A stretch of DNA of 64,000 nt from Mugil cephalus (Eukaryota > Chordata > Actinopteri > Mugiliformes > Mugilidae), in the NCBI RefSeq assembly GCF_022458985.1, contig NC_061791.1, forward strand, positions 634,501 to 698,500. Direction: 5' to 3'. A program made the position numbers and the translations under genes. The notes beneath the pieces are model-generated. The model saw only the letters and a list, made by a program, of their open reading frames with translations. It did not search any database and was not told where the DNA came from. Positions within the stretch are counted from its first letter, which is position 1. Every line of letters starts with the position of its first letter. This document shows, piece after piece, positions 33,601 to 46,163 of this stretch.

Positions 33601-36600
33601 AGAGATTTCACAGCGTCACAAAATAACATAACACCCACTGTTCTTTCAAACTAATGCAAAAAAAGAGGATAAATTCTCATTTATGTGTTCATTTCTCTAC
33701 ACTTTACCCTCTAATTTCCTCCTAAAGTCTCTAAAGTCTCGTCTCTATCTGGTCTATGAGGAACCGTTGTAAAGCTCTTTATCTGCTGCAGAATCAGTCA
33801 GGTCCAAATATGGTCGTATCCTGTTTGTTAGTGACCAATGGTGGAAGTAGGAAGGTTGATCTGAAGCTAAACTCTCATGTTTCACACTGGAATGATCTGA
33901 TATTTTCATATTATAGATGTTGATGTGATGATATGATGCGTTTAGAAGGATCTGAGTAGATCTGGTTCTGGTTCATGGTGGTTTCCAATAAAAATATCCA
34001 TGATTTTATAATGTAAACCTTTAAAATGAGCCAGAAATCTCCTCTTCAGTCGCTCTGACACAAACCAAACCTTCCACATTTATTCCTAACGACGTCCTGC
34101 AGGTATTTACAGACGGATTCATCATGAATCATTCAGAGCCTCATTTATGGAACATTTTACTGCTAAAAACATGGTGAAAATAGATTTATCTGTGATTTAT
34201 GGAGAGATATAAAGAGAAATACAAAATACCTGGAAATGTAATAAAGAGGCTGGAACCTCACTTCATCCATTATTCACATTTCTGTTCTGGAAACATATGC
34301 AAATTAGTGCATATTTAAGTCCTCATTTGCATATTTAATTATAAATCACAGAATATTGTGTTTCTGTTAATAATCAGCTGGAGAAGTTTCATGGTGATTT
34401 CTCTTAGTTAAATATTTGACTCTATTCACCTGCAGCGTCTCTCCTCGTGTCTTAAATGTTTTACGTTAACGTAATTGATCCACTTTTATTCATTTTTATT
34501 TTTTTTCCAGTTGGCATGGTAACCAAACCGTCCAGTGAGCAGTCGCAGGACTTCTCCATCCACAACGAAGATTTCCCAGCTCTCCCTGGTCCGAACTACC
34601 AAACGAAAGACCCCACCAGCACCAACGAAGACAGCAAAACGGTTCGACATTTTATTCTAACCTGCAGACGATCACATCATTGGTCGGAGGACGATGGAGC
34701 AGAATACGCCAGCGCTTTCTGATATTCTGTGATACTTACATGTGTGCATATGATCACAAAAAGTACAATTAGACTACAAATATTTTTATGCACAATAGTA
34801 GAATTTATTGACGTAGAGACTAAATAAAACGGCTGAAGGTTCAGCAGCTGGAGATGTGCAGACATGTAGAATATTCTACATCTCTGCATAAAAATGAGCG
34901 AAAACAGCAGCAGCTTTTCACACGAGTCCTGAAAGTAGACGAAGAGAAACACATTTTTATCCAGTATTTATGTCCTGACTCTTTAAACTTCTTCCTAACG
35001 AGTCCAGTTGTTTTCTCGTTCAGAACCTGAACTCGACAGGGAAGTCGTCCTCCAGCTCAGACGGTCCAAAGTTTCCCGGTGATAAAAGCTCGGCGCCGAG
35101 CAACAACAACCAGCAGAAGAAAGGGATTCAGGTGCTTCCTGACGGTGAGGCCTCCTCCGAAGGTTGTACAGCAGCACCGATGCATTATGGGTAAATTCAT
35201 TGAAATCTGTTGCCTCAGGCCGTGTGACCAACATCCCCGGTGGCATGGTAACGGACCAGTTCGGCATGATCGGCCTCCTGACGTTCATCCGGGCGGCGGA
35301 GACGGACCCGGGCATGGTCCACCTGGCTCTGGGCTCCGACCTCACAACGCTGGGCCTCAACCTCAACTCGCCAGAGTACGACAACACGAACACGCCTGTT
35401 ACAGCTGATACACGAGTTATATACACGACCTACAACCGTTTACATTTAGAGTCATACGTTTAACTTCTAATTAGTATTAAGCTCATAATTTAATCAGTTT
35501 GAAGTCAAATAAATAGTAAAATGAATCTCCTGCAGACGTCAGATGTTTTTATCCAGTTATTTATTGTAGTTGTTAATGTTTGTCGCCTGCTTTAAGTGTG
35601 AATGTGTGTTTCTTTTCTCTAACAGGAATCTTTATCCTAAGTTTGCGTCTCCCTGGGCGTCGGCTCCGTGTCGGCCGCAGGACATTGGTCAGTTTAAAGA
35701 ACAATTTATCGTATTTTGTTGTGTTAAGTCCCGCCCACTAACTCAGAGGGGGCGGGGCTTATATGGCCTATACCGCTTTGGGCTTCACTTTAACGGAGCG
35801 CGTTCATTTTAACTGTTTCTGATGATAAATGTCTTCCATCCTCCCGCAGACTTCCACGTCCCGTCAGAATATTTAACCAACATCCACATAAGGGACAAGG
35901 TATGAGCCTCTAAAGCTGAGTCCCTGTTTTAACCTCAGTGTGAGTTCATTCCTGTGAACTTACCCTTCGTGTTTTCTCATGTGCAGCTAGCAGCGATCAA
36001 GTTGTCTCGATACGGTGAAGACCTGCTGTTTTACCTCTACTACATGAACGGAGGAGACCTGCTACAACTCCTGGCTGCAGTAGAACTGTAAGGACGACAC
36101 TCAGTGAATTAAATGTTTCTTTATTTAGATTTCAAATTGTTGAAGTCTCAGGAAGACGTCCCAGCCTAAAACCAAGCCTCTGCTCCTACGTATGACGTCT
36201 TCGTGCTACATATAATTAAATGCGTGTTTAAAAGTGTGCGTCCGTTGTTGTGTGTCCAGGTTTAACCGGGACTGGAGGTACCACAAAGAGGAGCGGGTTT
36301 GGATCACTCGGGCCCCGGGGATGGAGCCCACGCTGAAGACCAACGCCTACGAGAGAGGGACCTACTACTTCTTCGACTGCCTCAACTGGAGGAAAGTGGC
36401 CAAGGTGAATATTTATTTTATTTATTTATTTCTCCAACCAGTTAATCAAACACAATCAGGAAACACATCAACGTCTGTAAATAAAGATTCAAACTTTTAT
36501 CGGGTCATACTGTTCATTAGGAAAGATGTTCTTTTAGTTAGCATACATATTAGTTAGCAGGTAGCATACATAGGGCTGGTTTACAGGTTTTACTAAAAAA

Positions 36601-37879
36601 GATGAACTTCTGTCGTCGTGTCGGCATAAGTTGTTTTTGAGAAAAGAACTTATCTATGGTGATGCTATTAGTAATGCTAATGCTGCTAAAGACAATCCTA
36701 ATGTAAACTTTAAAGGAGACGCTATTAATGATGCTAATAGTGCTAAAGGCAATGCTTTTAGTAATGCTAATGGTGCTAAAGGCAATGCTTTTAGTAATGC
36801 TAATGGTGACTTTAAAGGCGGTGCTATTAGTGATGCTAATGGTGGTGAAGAATAGGAGTTTATGGTCTGACGTTGTCGTATGGGGCTCGAAAGGGCACAT
36901 GATCACACAATGCATTGTGGGTCACAAGCGCCATTTGCAGAAGGTCTCGGTATGTTCGGAATATCGATGGCATTAATGCTAACATGCTAAAAGGATAAAA
37001 ACAAAACATAAGTGCAGCGTCACGCCTTTTAATTTGTCTGTTCTTTGAAGAAGCCGCGCGGTGAGATGCTACAACTTCCCCACGTAGCCGATCATCAGTC
37101 TGGTTCATTCTGTAACTACTTCACCCAAACACTAGATGGCGCCGCATCTTTTTTTATTTCTACTTCCTGATTCACCTTCAGTAACAGAGACTGAGACACG
37201 ACTCGTACAAATTTAGTTTAGTTCTAGAAATGGTTGGTTCAACATGTTTGTGGTTTTCTAACTGGTTCCTCCTGGATCTGATGGTTCTAGTCTGGTTTTA
37301 GCTCCAACGTGTTCACACAGTTTGACAGAATGAAACAATAAGTGTAAAGTGTCACATGTGAGGTTGAGCTGAAAGAATGAAACCAAACCAGGAACAAGGT
37401 GAAACAGAGTCAGACTCTGGGACACTAGACTCTGGGACACTAGACTCTGGGACACTAGACTCTGGACCTCTAGACTCTAGACTCTAGGACACTAGACTCT
37501 GGACCACTAGACTCTGGGACCAGTAGACTCTAGACTCTGGACCACTAGACTCTGGGACCACTAGACTCTGGGACCAGAAGACTCTAGACTCTGGGACCAC
37601 TAGACTCTGGGACCAGAAGACTCTAGACTCTGGACCACTAGACTCTGGGACCACTAGACTCTGGGACCACTAGACTCTGGACCACTAGACTCTAGGACCT
37701 CTAGACTAGACTCTGGACCACTAGACTCTAGACTCAGAGGGTTGAACTTTATTAAATTTAAAATAACTGCTCGTGTCTCTGGCTGTTTTCAGGAGTTCCA
37801 TCTGGAGTATGACAAACTAGAAGAGCGGCCTCACGTTCCCTCCACCTTCAACTACAATCCTGCCCAGCAGGCCTTCTGA
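30660..37879 (+). CDS. cnot2: CCR4-NOT transcription complex subunit 2 (536 aa)
   Basis: Scaffold subunit of the CCR4-NOT deadenylase; with CNOT1 and CNOT3 it forms the NOT module in mRNA decay and transcription control. Coding exons: 30660-30779, 30994-31066, 31779-31926, 32009-32218, 33139-33218, 33294-33419, 34511-34641, 35024-35144, 35219-35375, 35626-35687, 35850-35899, 35987-36087, 36260-36404, 37793-37879. The sum, 1611 nt, is in frame with GT-AG ends throughout; the donor at 34642 (GTTCGA) is weak. The N-terminal half is low complexity (Ser, Gly, Pro). TGLDLSDFPALAD and DFSIHNEDFPALPG are the paired motifs of the family. The C-terminal NOT box runs from about residue 385 (FASPWAS, FHVPSEYL) to NYNPAQQAF. 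The start is the Met of MFGANRKKF; the acceptor at 30647 leaves VTRG in frame before it, matching the human QVTNSMFGA, so a longer N-terminus from an unseen upstream exon is possible. Confidence 0.97.
31286..31640 (+). repeat. Dispersed repeat family 3, copy in cnot2 intron
   Basis: Shares long stretches with 53160-53640 in a kcnmb4 intron, for example CTAGCTTTTTGAACCAATCA, AGTAAATGCTGCATGATG, GATTCAACCAACACATTTT and ATGAGAGGTTAATT. Family unknown. Confidence 0.7.
31930..31954. repeat. CA microsatellite right after a cnot2 splice donor
   Basis: About 12 CA units starting within two bases of the GTGCAC donor of the exon ending at 31926. Confidence 0.9.
36660..36850. repeat. 33-bp minisatellite in a cnot2 intron
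   Basis: Diverged copies of a unit around GGTGCTAAAGGCAATGC / TTTTAGTAATGCTAAT. Because 33 is a multiple of 3 and stops are rare, it stays open on both strands, but it lies between two well-supported exons and is not coding. Confidence 0.8.
37400..37737. repeat. ACTAGACTCTGGGACC minisatellite in last cnot2 intron
   Basis: About 20 irregular copies of a 15 to 17-bp unit (GGACCACTAGACTCTGG), ending 55 bases before the last coding exon. Confidence 0.9.
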
Positions 37880-38430
37880 TTGGCTCTCCCTCCACCTGCC
37901 TACCTGCCATTGGCCCTCCTGGCTGGTCAATCATCACCTATCTATGCCCCCCCATCCCATCCCATCCCATCCCATCCCATCCCATCCCATCCCATCCCAT
38001 CCCACCTCCACACACTCTCAATGAATCTGGCCTGTAAGGACTCAGCTCTCTGAACAGACTTCATCATTTTAACTTCCTTTCTGTTGGTCCTTTTCCTCAC
38101 TCTGTTTGTTTTTAATCCTCCTCCTCCATGTTTGGTTTGTCTTTGGAGCCAGACACCACGGTGAATAACTGTCCATCTGAGCCAGTGATTCACGTTTATA
38201 CCCATATTTTTCTCTAGAGAAGCTTTTAAGAAGATTTTAAAACCCAGGATTCAATCAGCTGTCAGGATGGATAATTATTCCACACTGTGTCGCCCTCTTC
38301 GACCCTTCGGCAGGAATATTCATCATCTTCATCGTTTCACCAGCGCCACACAGTGGACAGTCAGGGGAGGACATGCAATGTACATTGTAGCACTATTTCA
38401 TAATAAAAGAAGAGAAAAGATTTATTTTTA
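37880..38430 (+). other. cnot2: cnot2 3' untranslated region
   Basis: Follows the TGA at 37877-37879. A polyadenylation signal AATAAA lies at 38402-38407. An ATCCC pentamer array (37953-38000) sits 70 bases past the stop. Confidence 0.7.
37953..38003. repeat. ATCCC pentanucleotide repeat in the cnot2 3' UTR
   Basis: Ten uninterrupted CATCC-type units. On the minus strand this is GGGAT repeats, a G-rich tract. Confidence 0.95.
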
Positions 38431-39024
38431 TTTTTTTGTTCATGTTTGAAGCTGCAGGTTTGATTTTTTTTTTTTTTTTTTTATCCTGAAGCATTAGTTA
38501 ATGTTTCTTTATTTATTGTCAACACATCACGAGACCCAAACCAACAATCTCATTTTTAATAACGATAAAGTGAAGACGTAAAATCACGGGACTGCGTTCA
38601 GCGGCGGATTAATCCTCATTCAGTTCTATAGTTTGGTAAAAACATTCAACGTAGTCTAAATTTTCAGATTCATGTAAAATGAGAATATTTAGGACGATAA
38701 AAGACGGGGACAGATTTAAATTGTTCCTGTCGGCGTCATTCTGAGAAAATAACATAGTTTTGTTGGTTTGGTTTTAGATTTATTGAAGATAAATAAGACG
38801 GCATTAAAACTCAGCGGTAGTTGGACGTTAACACAAGTTTTCTCAGTTTCTCATCTGTTTTTATTTTATCTCGCTTCTGTTTTTTTTAATATTTGATTTA
38901 AACTTTTCCTTCACCTCCCCTCTCTCTTCTCGTTTATTCTATATTTTCTGTCCGGTAACAGTCAGACCAATCAGATTTTTGTTTTTTTCCCTCTCTTTGC
39001 TGAGACGCCACACATGAAGCTACG

Positions 39025-39183
39025 TGCTAGTTAGCTTAGCTTAGCATGAAGAGCGTCCAGCCTGGCTCTGCTCCAGCTCCTGTGAAGCTCCTGATTAAAA
39101 ACGCTGCATCTTTAGTTTAATCAAGGCGGAGCCAGACTGGCCGTGTCCCCTCATTCCAGACTTTATGCTAAGCTAAGCTAACA
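39025..39183. repeat. Dispersed repeat with inverted ends (TTAGCTTAGCTTAGCAT)
   Basis: TTAGCTTAGCTTAGCAT near 39033 is mirrored by ATGCTAAGCTAAGCTAAC at 39165-39182. Between them, TGGCTCTGCTCCAGCTCC and GGCGGAGCCAGACTGGC recall a repeat common in percomorph genomes. The hairpin ends are seen directly; the family is from memory. Confidence 0.55.
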
Positions 39184-42100
39184 GTTCACTTTTAATTTCA
39201 GGCAGAAATGAAGCTTTTAAATTAACGCCCCTTTTCGTTGAAGCTCCTTTCACTCCACCAAAACTCAAAATCAACCAAAAATGTCTTTAATTTTTTATTT
39301 TTTTTTTTTAAATTTCCTCCAGGAGGCACCAATGTACAGCTGTGTATGTGTATGTATATATTTTTAAATTAAATATATATGCATACACATGAACAGGAGG
39401 CAGTATTTTTAAGAAAAAGGATAAAAACAAAAAAGATCCGAGGAGCCCCTCCCTCCTCCGCTGGCCGCCAGGTAAACGATGCAATACTCCACCTCCGTTA
39501 CCACGGAAACCGCCCCGGAGACGGTTGGCATGGAGACCATGCCAGACTCCACTGATGGAAGACGCAGTCGCCATGGCAGCAGCAGCTGTGTTGCCAAGGA
39601 CACGCCCACACACCATGTGACCTGTCTGAGAGGATCTGATTGGACGAGGAGGAGGACTGAGGCACTTGGCCGTTGGCTGTTTTATTAAATATGGCAGCTA
39701 GTGTTTTAATAGGAAAAATAAGAAAATAAATATTCTGGTAATGAAACTGAAACACGAGTCCCGACTTTTATTATCGACACTGAGACTGAGAAGCTTCTGA
39801 TTGGACGACAAGATTAAACCCAATTTTTTAATGTATTCATATTAAAAATATATTAATATATTTTTTTAAATAGTTTGGTTTGAACATTTACACCATTTAA
39901 TTGACAATTTTATAAACATGTACACACATATATATATATATATAAATCGTACATTTAATTTATACTCTCCATCAGTTAAATGTGTCAAAATCTTCTTCCC
40001 CTCGAATAATAAACTAAACAACCACTTGTTCGTTGTCAAATTTAAACAGCAGCTTTGAAATATGTGTGGTCTGCCCCCTGGTGGATTCATCCAGGCTCTG
40101 CACTCAGTAGCTTTTGGCAGCCATTTCTAAAATGGCCGCCTCCATTGACTTTGTACGTGGCTTCTTTTCAGATTAATGTTTTTGTTACTGATACTTAAAT
40201 ATGAATATTTACTTCATAGAATCGACCTATAACATTTTTTAGATGTTTAGGATTTTTCTATTCAATCCAATGCTCCAGAGCTTCTCTTATTGTCTTTTGT
40301 CATCATCATGATGAACCTGTAGATATATAAAATATTTATTTACCAGTATAGAGAAGAACACCAGAGACTCAGACGTTAGGTTTTCTGTCTATATTTATCT
40401 GAACAAGGACTCAAACTGATTTTTAAGGAAAAGGTGAAAATAAAAATGAACTCTGCTTTGTTTAAGTACTTTATCCACAAGATGGCGCCATGTGGCAACG
40501 AATCAGCAGAAAGTGAGTTTGATTAAACTCATGTCTCTGTGGATCCGTCTATAAATAAAGAAACGGTTCTTCATAAACTACACAGTGGATTCATCAACAT
40601 GAACATCAGCCAATGTGAGAGAGGCCTTTAGCTGCTTAGAAGTTCCCCTGGGTTCCTCTGGTTCCTCTGGTTCCTCTCCCACTATGATGGAGTGATGTTT
40701 GTTGGTGGACCACTCCTGTGGAGGGGAACAGTCGTCTTCAATCTGTCTGACTCTCTGTGGATTATTTGTGGCTTCCAGACTCTTTACAGATGGTTGTGGA
40801 ACCTTTTCCAGCCTGATGAGCAACAACAACTCTTTTTCTGAGCTCCTCACAAAGCTCCTTTAATCTGTTGTCATCACACACTTCAACACAAACATGAGAC
40901 AAATCCCTGATTTATAGAAACTAAACCAGGACCCGAGTCTCATCATGTTTTTATGCAGAAACGTAGAAATGTGTGATCGATTAAGACCGTCCCTGCAGAG
41001 CTGAGTGTGACGACAGAAACCTGCTGAACAACCACGATGAGTTTTTATAACCTGGACATAAACGAGCACCGAGGCGACGACAATAAAGACCTAATGGAGC
41101 GATAAAAACTCTGCACATTTAAACTGTCTGTAGCTGCTGAATAAACAACTGTGAAGTGAAGAGAGGAGGTAAACAGGTTTATTTGATGTGCACTAATTAT
41201 AAGACGCATCATTTTCTTTGTATATTCTCGTATTTGTGTGGTTGTTATGTAACTTCAGGCTGAAGAGAAGGTGAAGCAGAGAGTGAGTGGGCGAACGTGG
41301 GAAATTAAAACTTCACTTTAGTTCGTTAATGAGCTCATCTCATCATCACCGAAGCAAAGGAATCAAATGTTAACAGAGAACGACGTCGTGACTCCTGCAA
41401 TAACCAGCTTCATTTCTCCTATTAGAGCTGAATGTTTGGTCGTCTTTTGACATTTCTCTTGACTTCATTTAGAAGAAAGGTAATTGTTGTAAAGGTTGTG
41501 AATAAGCAGCAAAGAGCTGTTTTAATAAATAGAAAGTACAAATTACTGAGACATGTGTGATTGAGGCGTGAAATCCAGTTAAAAGTCTAAATTAAAGCCA
41601 GTTTTTAGTCTGGTTCTGGTTCTTTCTGGTCTCTGGAGTCCAGGTGTGAACACTGATCTGGTGTCAGTCCACATGTGGAGCTGGTCCGGGACCATGTGAC
41701 TTCCTTGCTTTGGTTAGTGTGGAGCCACTTTAATGAGTCCTGGTCCCGTTAAAGACCAGCTACCGACCGGGAGAGGAGATGAACTCATTCATTCATCCAC
41801 TGGTAGAAATGAACCTGAATAAATCCGGTTTTTATTGAGGTAACTTGTGTGAACTCCAAGGAAGAGGAAGGGGAGTTAATTAAGATTTTTATGGATTCTA
41901 TAATGTGCACAATGGTAGAATTTAATAATGTACAGTAACACAGGAACTTAAAGAGGGACATATGTTATAGTGTCAATAGTCAGAATCCAACAATAAGTAA
42001 TTAACATATCAATAAACAACATAAAGATATAATTAATAAATGTAGTTTATTAATCGTGGACGAGTTAAAGCTTCTCGTTTCATGTTTCCTCGTACATGTG

Positions 42101-42886
42101 ACTTTTAATCAGCAGGATTTTCTCAGTCAGGAAGCCCTGTGTCGATTCGTGTTCTGCTGACAGATATCGTGTCGAACTAATATGTCGCCTTAAATCTGCC
42201 GCCGCTCACGTTTTTCCATCAGCGAACGCTCAGACTCTCGTCTCCTCAAACGAGGGCACGTTTCCCAGCTTCAGTGTTGATGGAGGGATTTCCAGCCAAA
42301 TGTTTCCTCTGCAGCAGCCGGAGCAAACACTCTGAAACCTAATCACATCATCCCAATGTTGATTTCCATCAGACCAGGCCGCCGTTTCTATCCCGTATTT
42401 ATTTGTTTTATTCCCTGAAACTCCAAATCCTGTCCACAGAGGAGGCCGACTGCCGGATCAGGTTTTATTTGTTCTCCTGGTTTCTGGGCTTTAAATCTCA
42501 TGTGGTTGTTTCTGCTCGGTGGCCTTCAGTCGGCCGGCGGCTCGTGTTCCTCCACGCTGCATGTCCGCTATTATTTGTAATCTTTTGATCTGCAGAGATG
42601 ATAATAATCCTGCCACATGCCTCCCTGATTACCAATGCATAATGCTGAGGCTTTATTCTGGAGCCTCTCAGCTCCTTTATGCAGCAGATGAAACCACAGG
42701 AAGATGTCCTTATAGGAGGTGATTCTGACATATTTAAGTTTAGGGTCTTATTGGTTCTTTTCTTTAAACGTTAAACTGCACAAACTGAAAATGTTCCTCT
42801 GGAAAAAAAAAAAAAAAGAATTCAGATTTCCCTCCTTTATATTTACCAATAGATATTTGTTTAGAAAAAAAGTTTTAGTTTTCTAC

Positions 42887-43300
42887 CCAATCAATGCCTT
42901 TTGGTTGGAACATTTTAGTTGCAGTACCACATGTGACCACTGGAGGTAAATATTAGCAGCTTTCCAGAACTGAATCCAAAATACCTCAGACATGGAAGCA
43001 GCCATCTTGTTTCTATGACGTCATTTCCAGCGTCCATGAAAGTTCATGCCAGCCAATATGGAGGTGAAGGTTTAGGTCAAAGACTGTGCTCGTGTTTTTT
43101 CCAGAACTGCAGTTCCTCCTTCGTCCACTAGTGGCTCCACTTATGAGTAAATCAACATCTTTATATCCTGGTGCTAAAAGCGTTCTGGTCTCTAGAGATA
43201 TGTTTTTCTCTGGAAGCCGGTGAATTTTGGTACTTTAGGCTAACATAGCAGCTAGCATTATCTTGTTTAGGCTAATAGTTTGCTTTGTCATCTTTAGCTT
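42887..43300 (+). repeat. Dispersed repeat family 2, upstream of kcnmb4
   Basis: Shares ACATTTTAGTTGCAGTACCA, GGAGGTGAAGGTTTAG, CCAGAACTGCAGTTCCTC, GTCCACTAGTGGCTCCAC and GGCTAACATAGCAGCTA with 52541-53130. Unclassified, about 0.4 kb. Confidence 0.7.
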
Positions 43301-43499
43301 GTGTCTGGCTTCAAGTAGCTTCTTCTAAAATGTCTAAAAGTTTGACTAGTGTCCAGGTTCTGCTCAGATCAGAGGGAATAAACACAGTTATTCTAAAACT
43401 ACAGTGATGCCATCCTTAAAAACACCTCATATCCACATATTTAAATTTTAATCCTGTTGGTGTCGATCTTCATTTGAATCAGAAGTTGAGAGTTTCCTC

Positions 43500-43886
43500 C
43501 ATAGACCGTATATAAATATGGGCCACGTCTCCACGTCTAGACCGTATAGACCATCTGTTTGGAGCCAGAGCCTGATAAGAGCCTCAATATTGATGCCCCG
43601 CCCACAATTAATTAATCCTACGCTCTGCTCTGCCTCCATCAGCTACAAGGAAATGTTGGATTATACACTGAATTTATTATTAACTACCTAAATGACAGAA
43701 ACCATCCTTGAAAAAAAAGTATTTAATGTGTATTTTAATGTTTTAATTTGTCCCAAATCACACACAACATGGAGGAGGTGGAGCTTATGATCTATATTGC
43801 AGCCTCCTGCCACCAGGGGGAGCTCTACTAGCTTTGGCATCACTTTAAAGGAGCAGTTCGTCCTCTATGTTTATTTACAGTCTGTG
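43500..43886 (+). mobile_element. Short inverted-repeat element (MITE), copy 1
   Basis: Starts CATAGACCGTATATAAATA and ends TTTATTTACAGTCTGTG, which are inverted repeats of each other with few mismatches. Flanks GTTTCCTC and GTTTCTAC agree at six of eight positions, possibly an old 8-bp duplication. The inside holds GATGCCCCGCCCAC and CCACCAGGGGGAGCTC. Related copies are at 50105-50375, 55930-56452 and 58236-58430. Confidence 0.7.
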
Positions 43887-44782
43887 GTTTCTACAGGTTC
43901 TGTAGTTACGACACTTAAACTCAGATGTGTTGAGTTTGTTTAGTGAAATCACTGCAACAGAAAAGAAGGACGATGAGGAGATCATTTCAGACCAATCACA
44001 GTTGTGGAGGTTTTGTGTTGGGAGGTGGACGTCTAAATAAAACCTAACTTTATTTTAGGCAGCAGAACACTTGTCATGGTAACGAGGGAACGTGTGAAGA
44101 TTGTGTGTCTCGGTTTGTGATATTTCCTGCTTTTTGTTGTCAACAGGTTCCTTCTTTATTCACACTCTCTCCTCCGCCGGCGAAGGAAAGAGAGGAATCA
44201 ATACGTTAGTCACCTCATTGATCATCTGATCCTCGGAGGCTGCTTTGAATTACTGGTCGCATCTTTAACACCAATCACACTCTGCTTGTTCTGTCTTTGA
44301 GACGACGTTCCCCATCCCTAGAACCTAAAACCCAGGTCTGAACGAGGACAACGTGTCCCGGAGGCATTGGTATTCCTCAACGGTTCAGTCCACTCACACT
44401 TTAAAATGTAAACCTGAGAGAATAAAAACCAAATCCAAACAAAAACCAAATAACTTCAAACTACTGCAAATAGAAAGAACAGAACGGTTGTTTCCCCAAA
44501 CTTAACTTTCCTATTTCTTGCCTGTGTGGATGAAACAATTGATTTTATTGTTTTATTTATTTATTTATTTACTTATCTGCATCCATTTAATGGAGTTGCT
44601 GGCTTTTTTTATATTCAGATTGTTTATCATTTTGTTGTGGGAAAACATCTAAAAGTAAACTCGGAATAGTTTCAAAATGAGGCCATGAATTTGATTTTAT
44701 TTATCAAGTTATTTCTTACAAAGAATAATAAGAATAGAAGAAACTTTAAAACGGCATCTTGAAGATTCAGCAACTTGTTAAG

Positions 44783-45050
44783 AGGAGCTACTGTTAGCTG
44801 GGAGGCTAGGAAGAGCTACTGGTAGCTGGGAGGCTAGGAGGAGCTACTGTTAGCTGGGAGGCTAGGAGGAGCTACTGGTAGCTGGGAGGCTAGGAGGAGC
44901 TACTGTTAGCTGGGAGGCTAGGAGGAGCTACTGTTAGCTGGGAGGCTAGGAAGAGCTACTGTTAGCTGGGAGGCTAGGAGGAGCTACTGTTAGCTGGGAG
45001 GCTAGGAGGAGCTACTGTTAGCTGGGAGGCTAGGAGGAGTTACTATTAGT
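44783..45050. repeat. 28-bp minisatellite (about 9.5 units)
   Basis: Unit GAGCTACTGTTAGCTGGGAG + GCTAGGAG, nearly perfect, with GGTAGC and AAGAG variants. The same unit in reverse orientation forms 61036-61226 in a kcnmb4 intron. Confidence 0.95.
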
Positions 45051-45582
45051 CGTCCAAATAATTGTGGTTACTTTAAATCGCTGGACTTTTAAAACCAAGT
45101 ACATAAACAGAGACTGGTTCACTAGAAGTTTGGTTAATGAATCAACGTGCAGTGACTCCTTGATTGCTGCCGTCGTGGTCCTGGTGCGGAGGTAAACGTG
45201 GTGTCCAGAGAAGCAGAGTGACGTCTCTGCTAAGAGGCTTATCTCATGCAGCTTGTAACAGAGAACAACAAGCAGCCAGAGGCAAAATGAAACACCAATC
45301 TGGACTGAGTCAGAGTCAGAGACACAGAAACCATGGAAACGTGGACACATGGCACGTAAACACAGGCTGCACCACATCGCCACAAGTTTATGGACACCTG
45401 AGCCACAGATTCTGCTCTGGTTCTCTCAGGCTTTCATGGGCTGACAGGTGTTCACGCTATCATTAGCTTCATTAGGCTAACGTAGCTGCGTATGTTTTGC
45501 TTTCCGGGATTATTTAGGCTACTTGTTGAAGTTTAGGCGACTTGCTTAGTTTAATTAGGCCAGTTGCTTGTGTTTAGTCTTT

Positions 45583-45890
45583 CAGGCTATCGTTAGCTTA
45601 TTAATGCTAGTTCCTTGTGTTTAGTTTTGCAGGCTATCGTTAGCTTATTAATGCTAGTTGCTTAAGTTCAGTCTTTCAGGCTATCGTTAGCTTATTAATG
45701 CTAGTTGCTTGTGTTTAGTTTTGCAGGCTATCGTTAGCTTATTAATGCTAGTTGCTTAAGTTCAGTCTTTCAGGCTATCGTTAGCTTATTAATGCTAGTT
45801 ACTTGTGTTTAGTTTTGCAGGCTATCGTTAGCTTATTAATGCTAGTTGTTAGGCAAGTTTAGTTAGTTTTCAGGCTATCGTTAGCTTGTG
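45583..45890. repeat. 47-bp minisatellite with alternating unit types
   Basis: About 6.5 units starting CAGGCTATCGTTAGCTTATT. Unit ends alternate between CTTGTGTTTAGTTTTG and CTTAAGTTCAGTCTTT, giving a 94-bp higher-order period. Unit starts at 45583, 45630, 45677, 45724, 45771 and 45818. Confidence 0.9.
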
Positions 45891-46114
45891 GAGGCTAATA
45901 TCGCTGAAAAATAAAACTTAAACTTAATAAAACTACATTAGCCGTTATTGTTCTTGTCGATCTTTAATTTAAAAGCAATTTCCAGGATAGAATTTAATTA
46001 AAGGGAAGCAGTTAGTTTTAATAGCAGGATGTTAAACATTTAACATAATAATAATAATTGTTATTATTATTATAATTGTTATTACAATTTTACATAACCG
46101 AAGACAGAGAACTC

Positions 46115-46162
<48 letters not shown>
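46115..46162. repeat. AAT microsatellite upstream of kcnmb4
   Basis: About 16 AAT units roughly 210 bases before the kcnmb4 start codon. Confidence 0.95.

Positions 46163-46163
<1 letters not shown>

Noticed and set aside
36631-36915. Open frames on both strands with Asn-Ala-Asn-Gly repeats
   Set aside because: By-product of a 33-bp minisatellite inside a cnot2 intron; no start context, splice support or family resemblance.
40578-40850. 90-aa minus-strand frame between cnot2 and kcnmb4
   Set aside because: No recognisable domain, no splice or promoter context; judged chance.
44783-45890. Regular repeat arrays that could suggest a CRISPR
   Set aside because: Units are contiguous without unique spacers and the genome is vertebrate.
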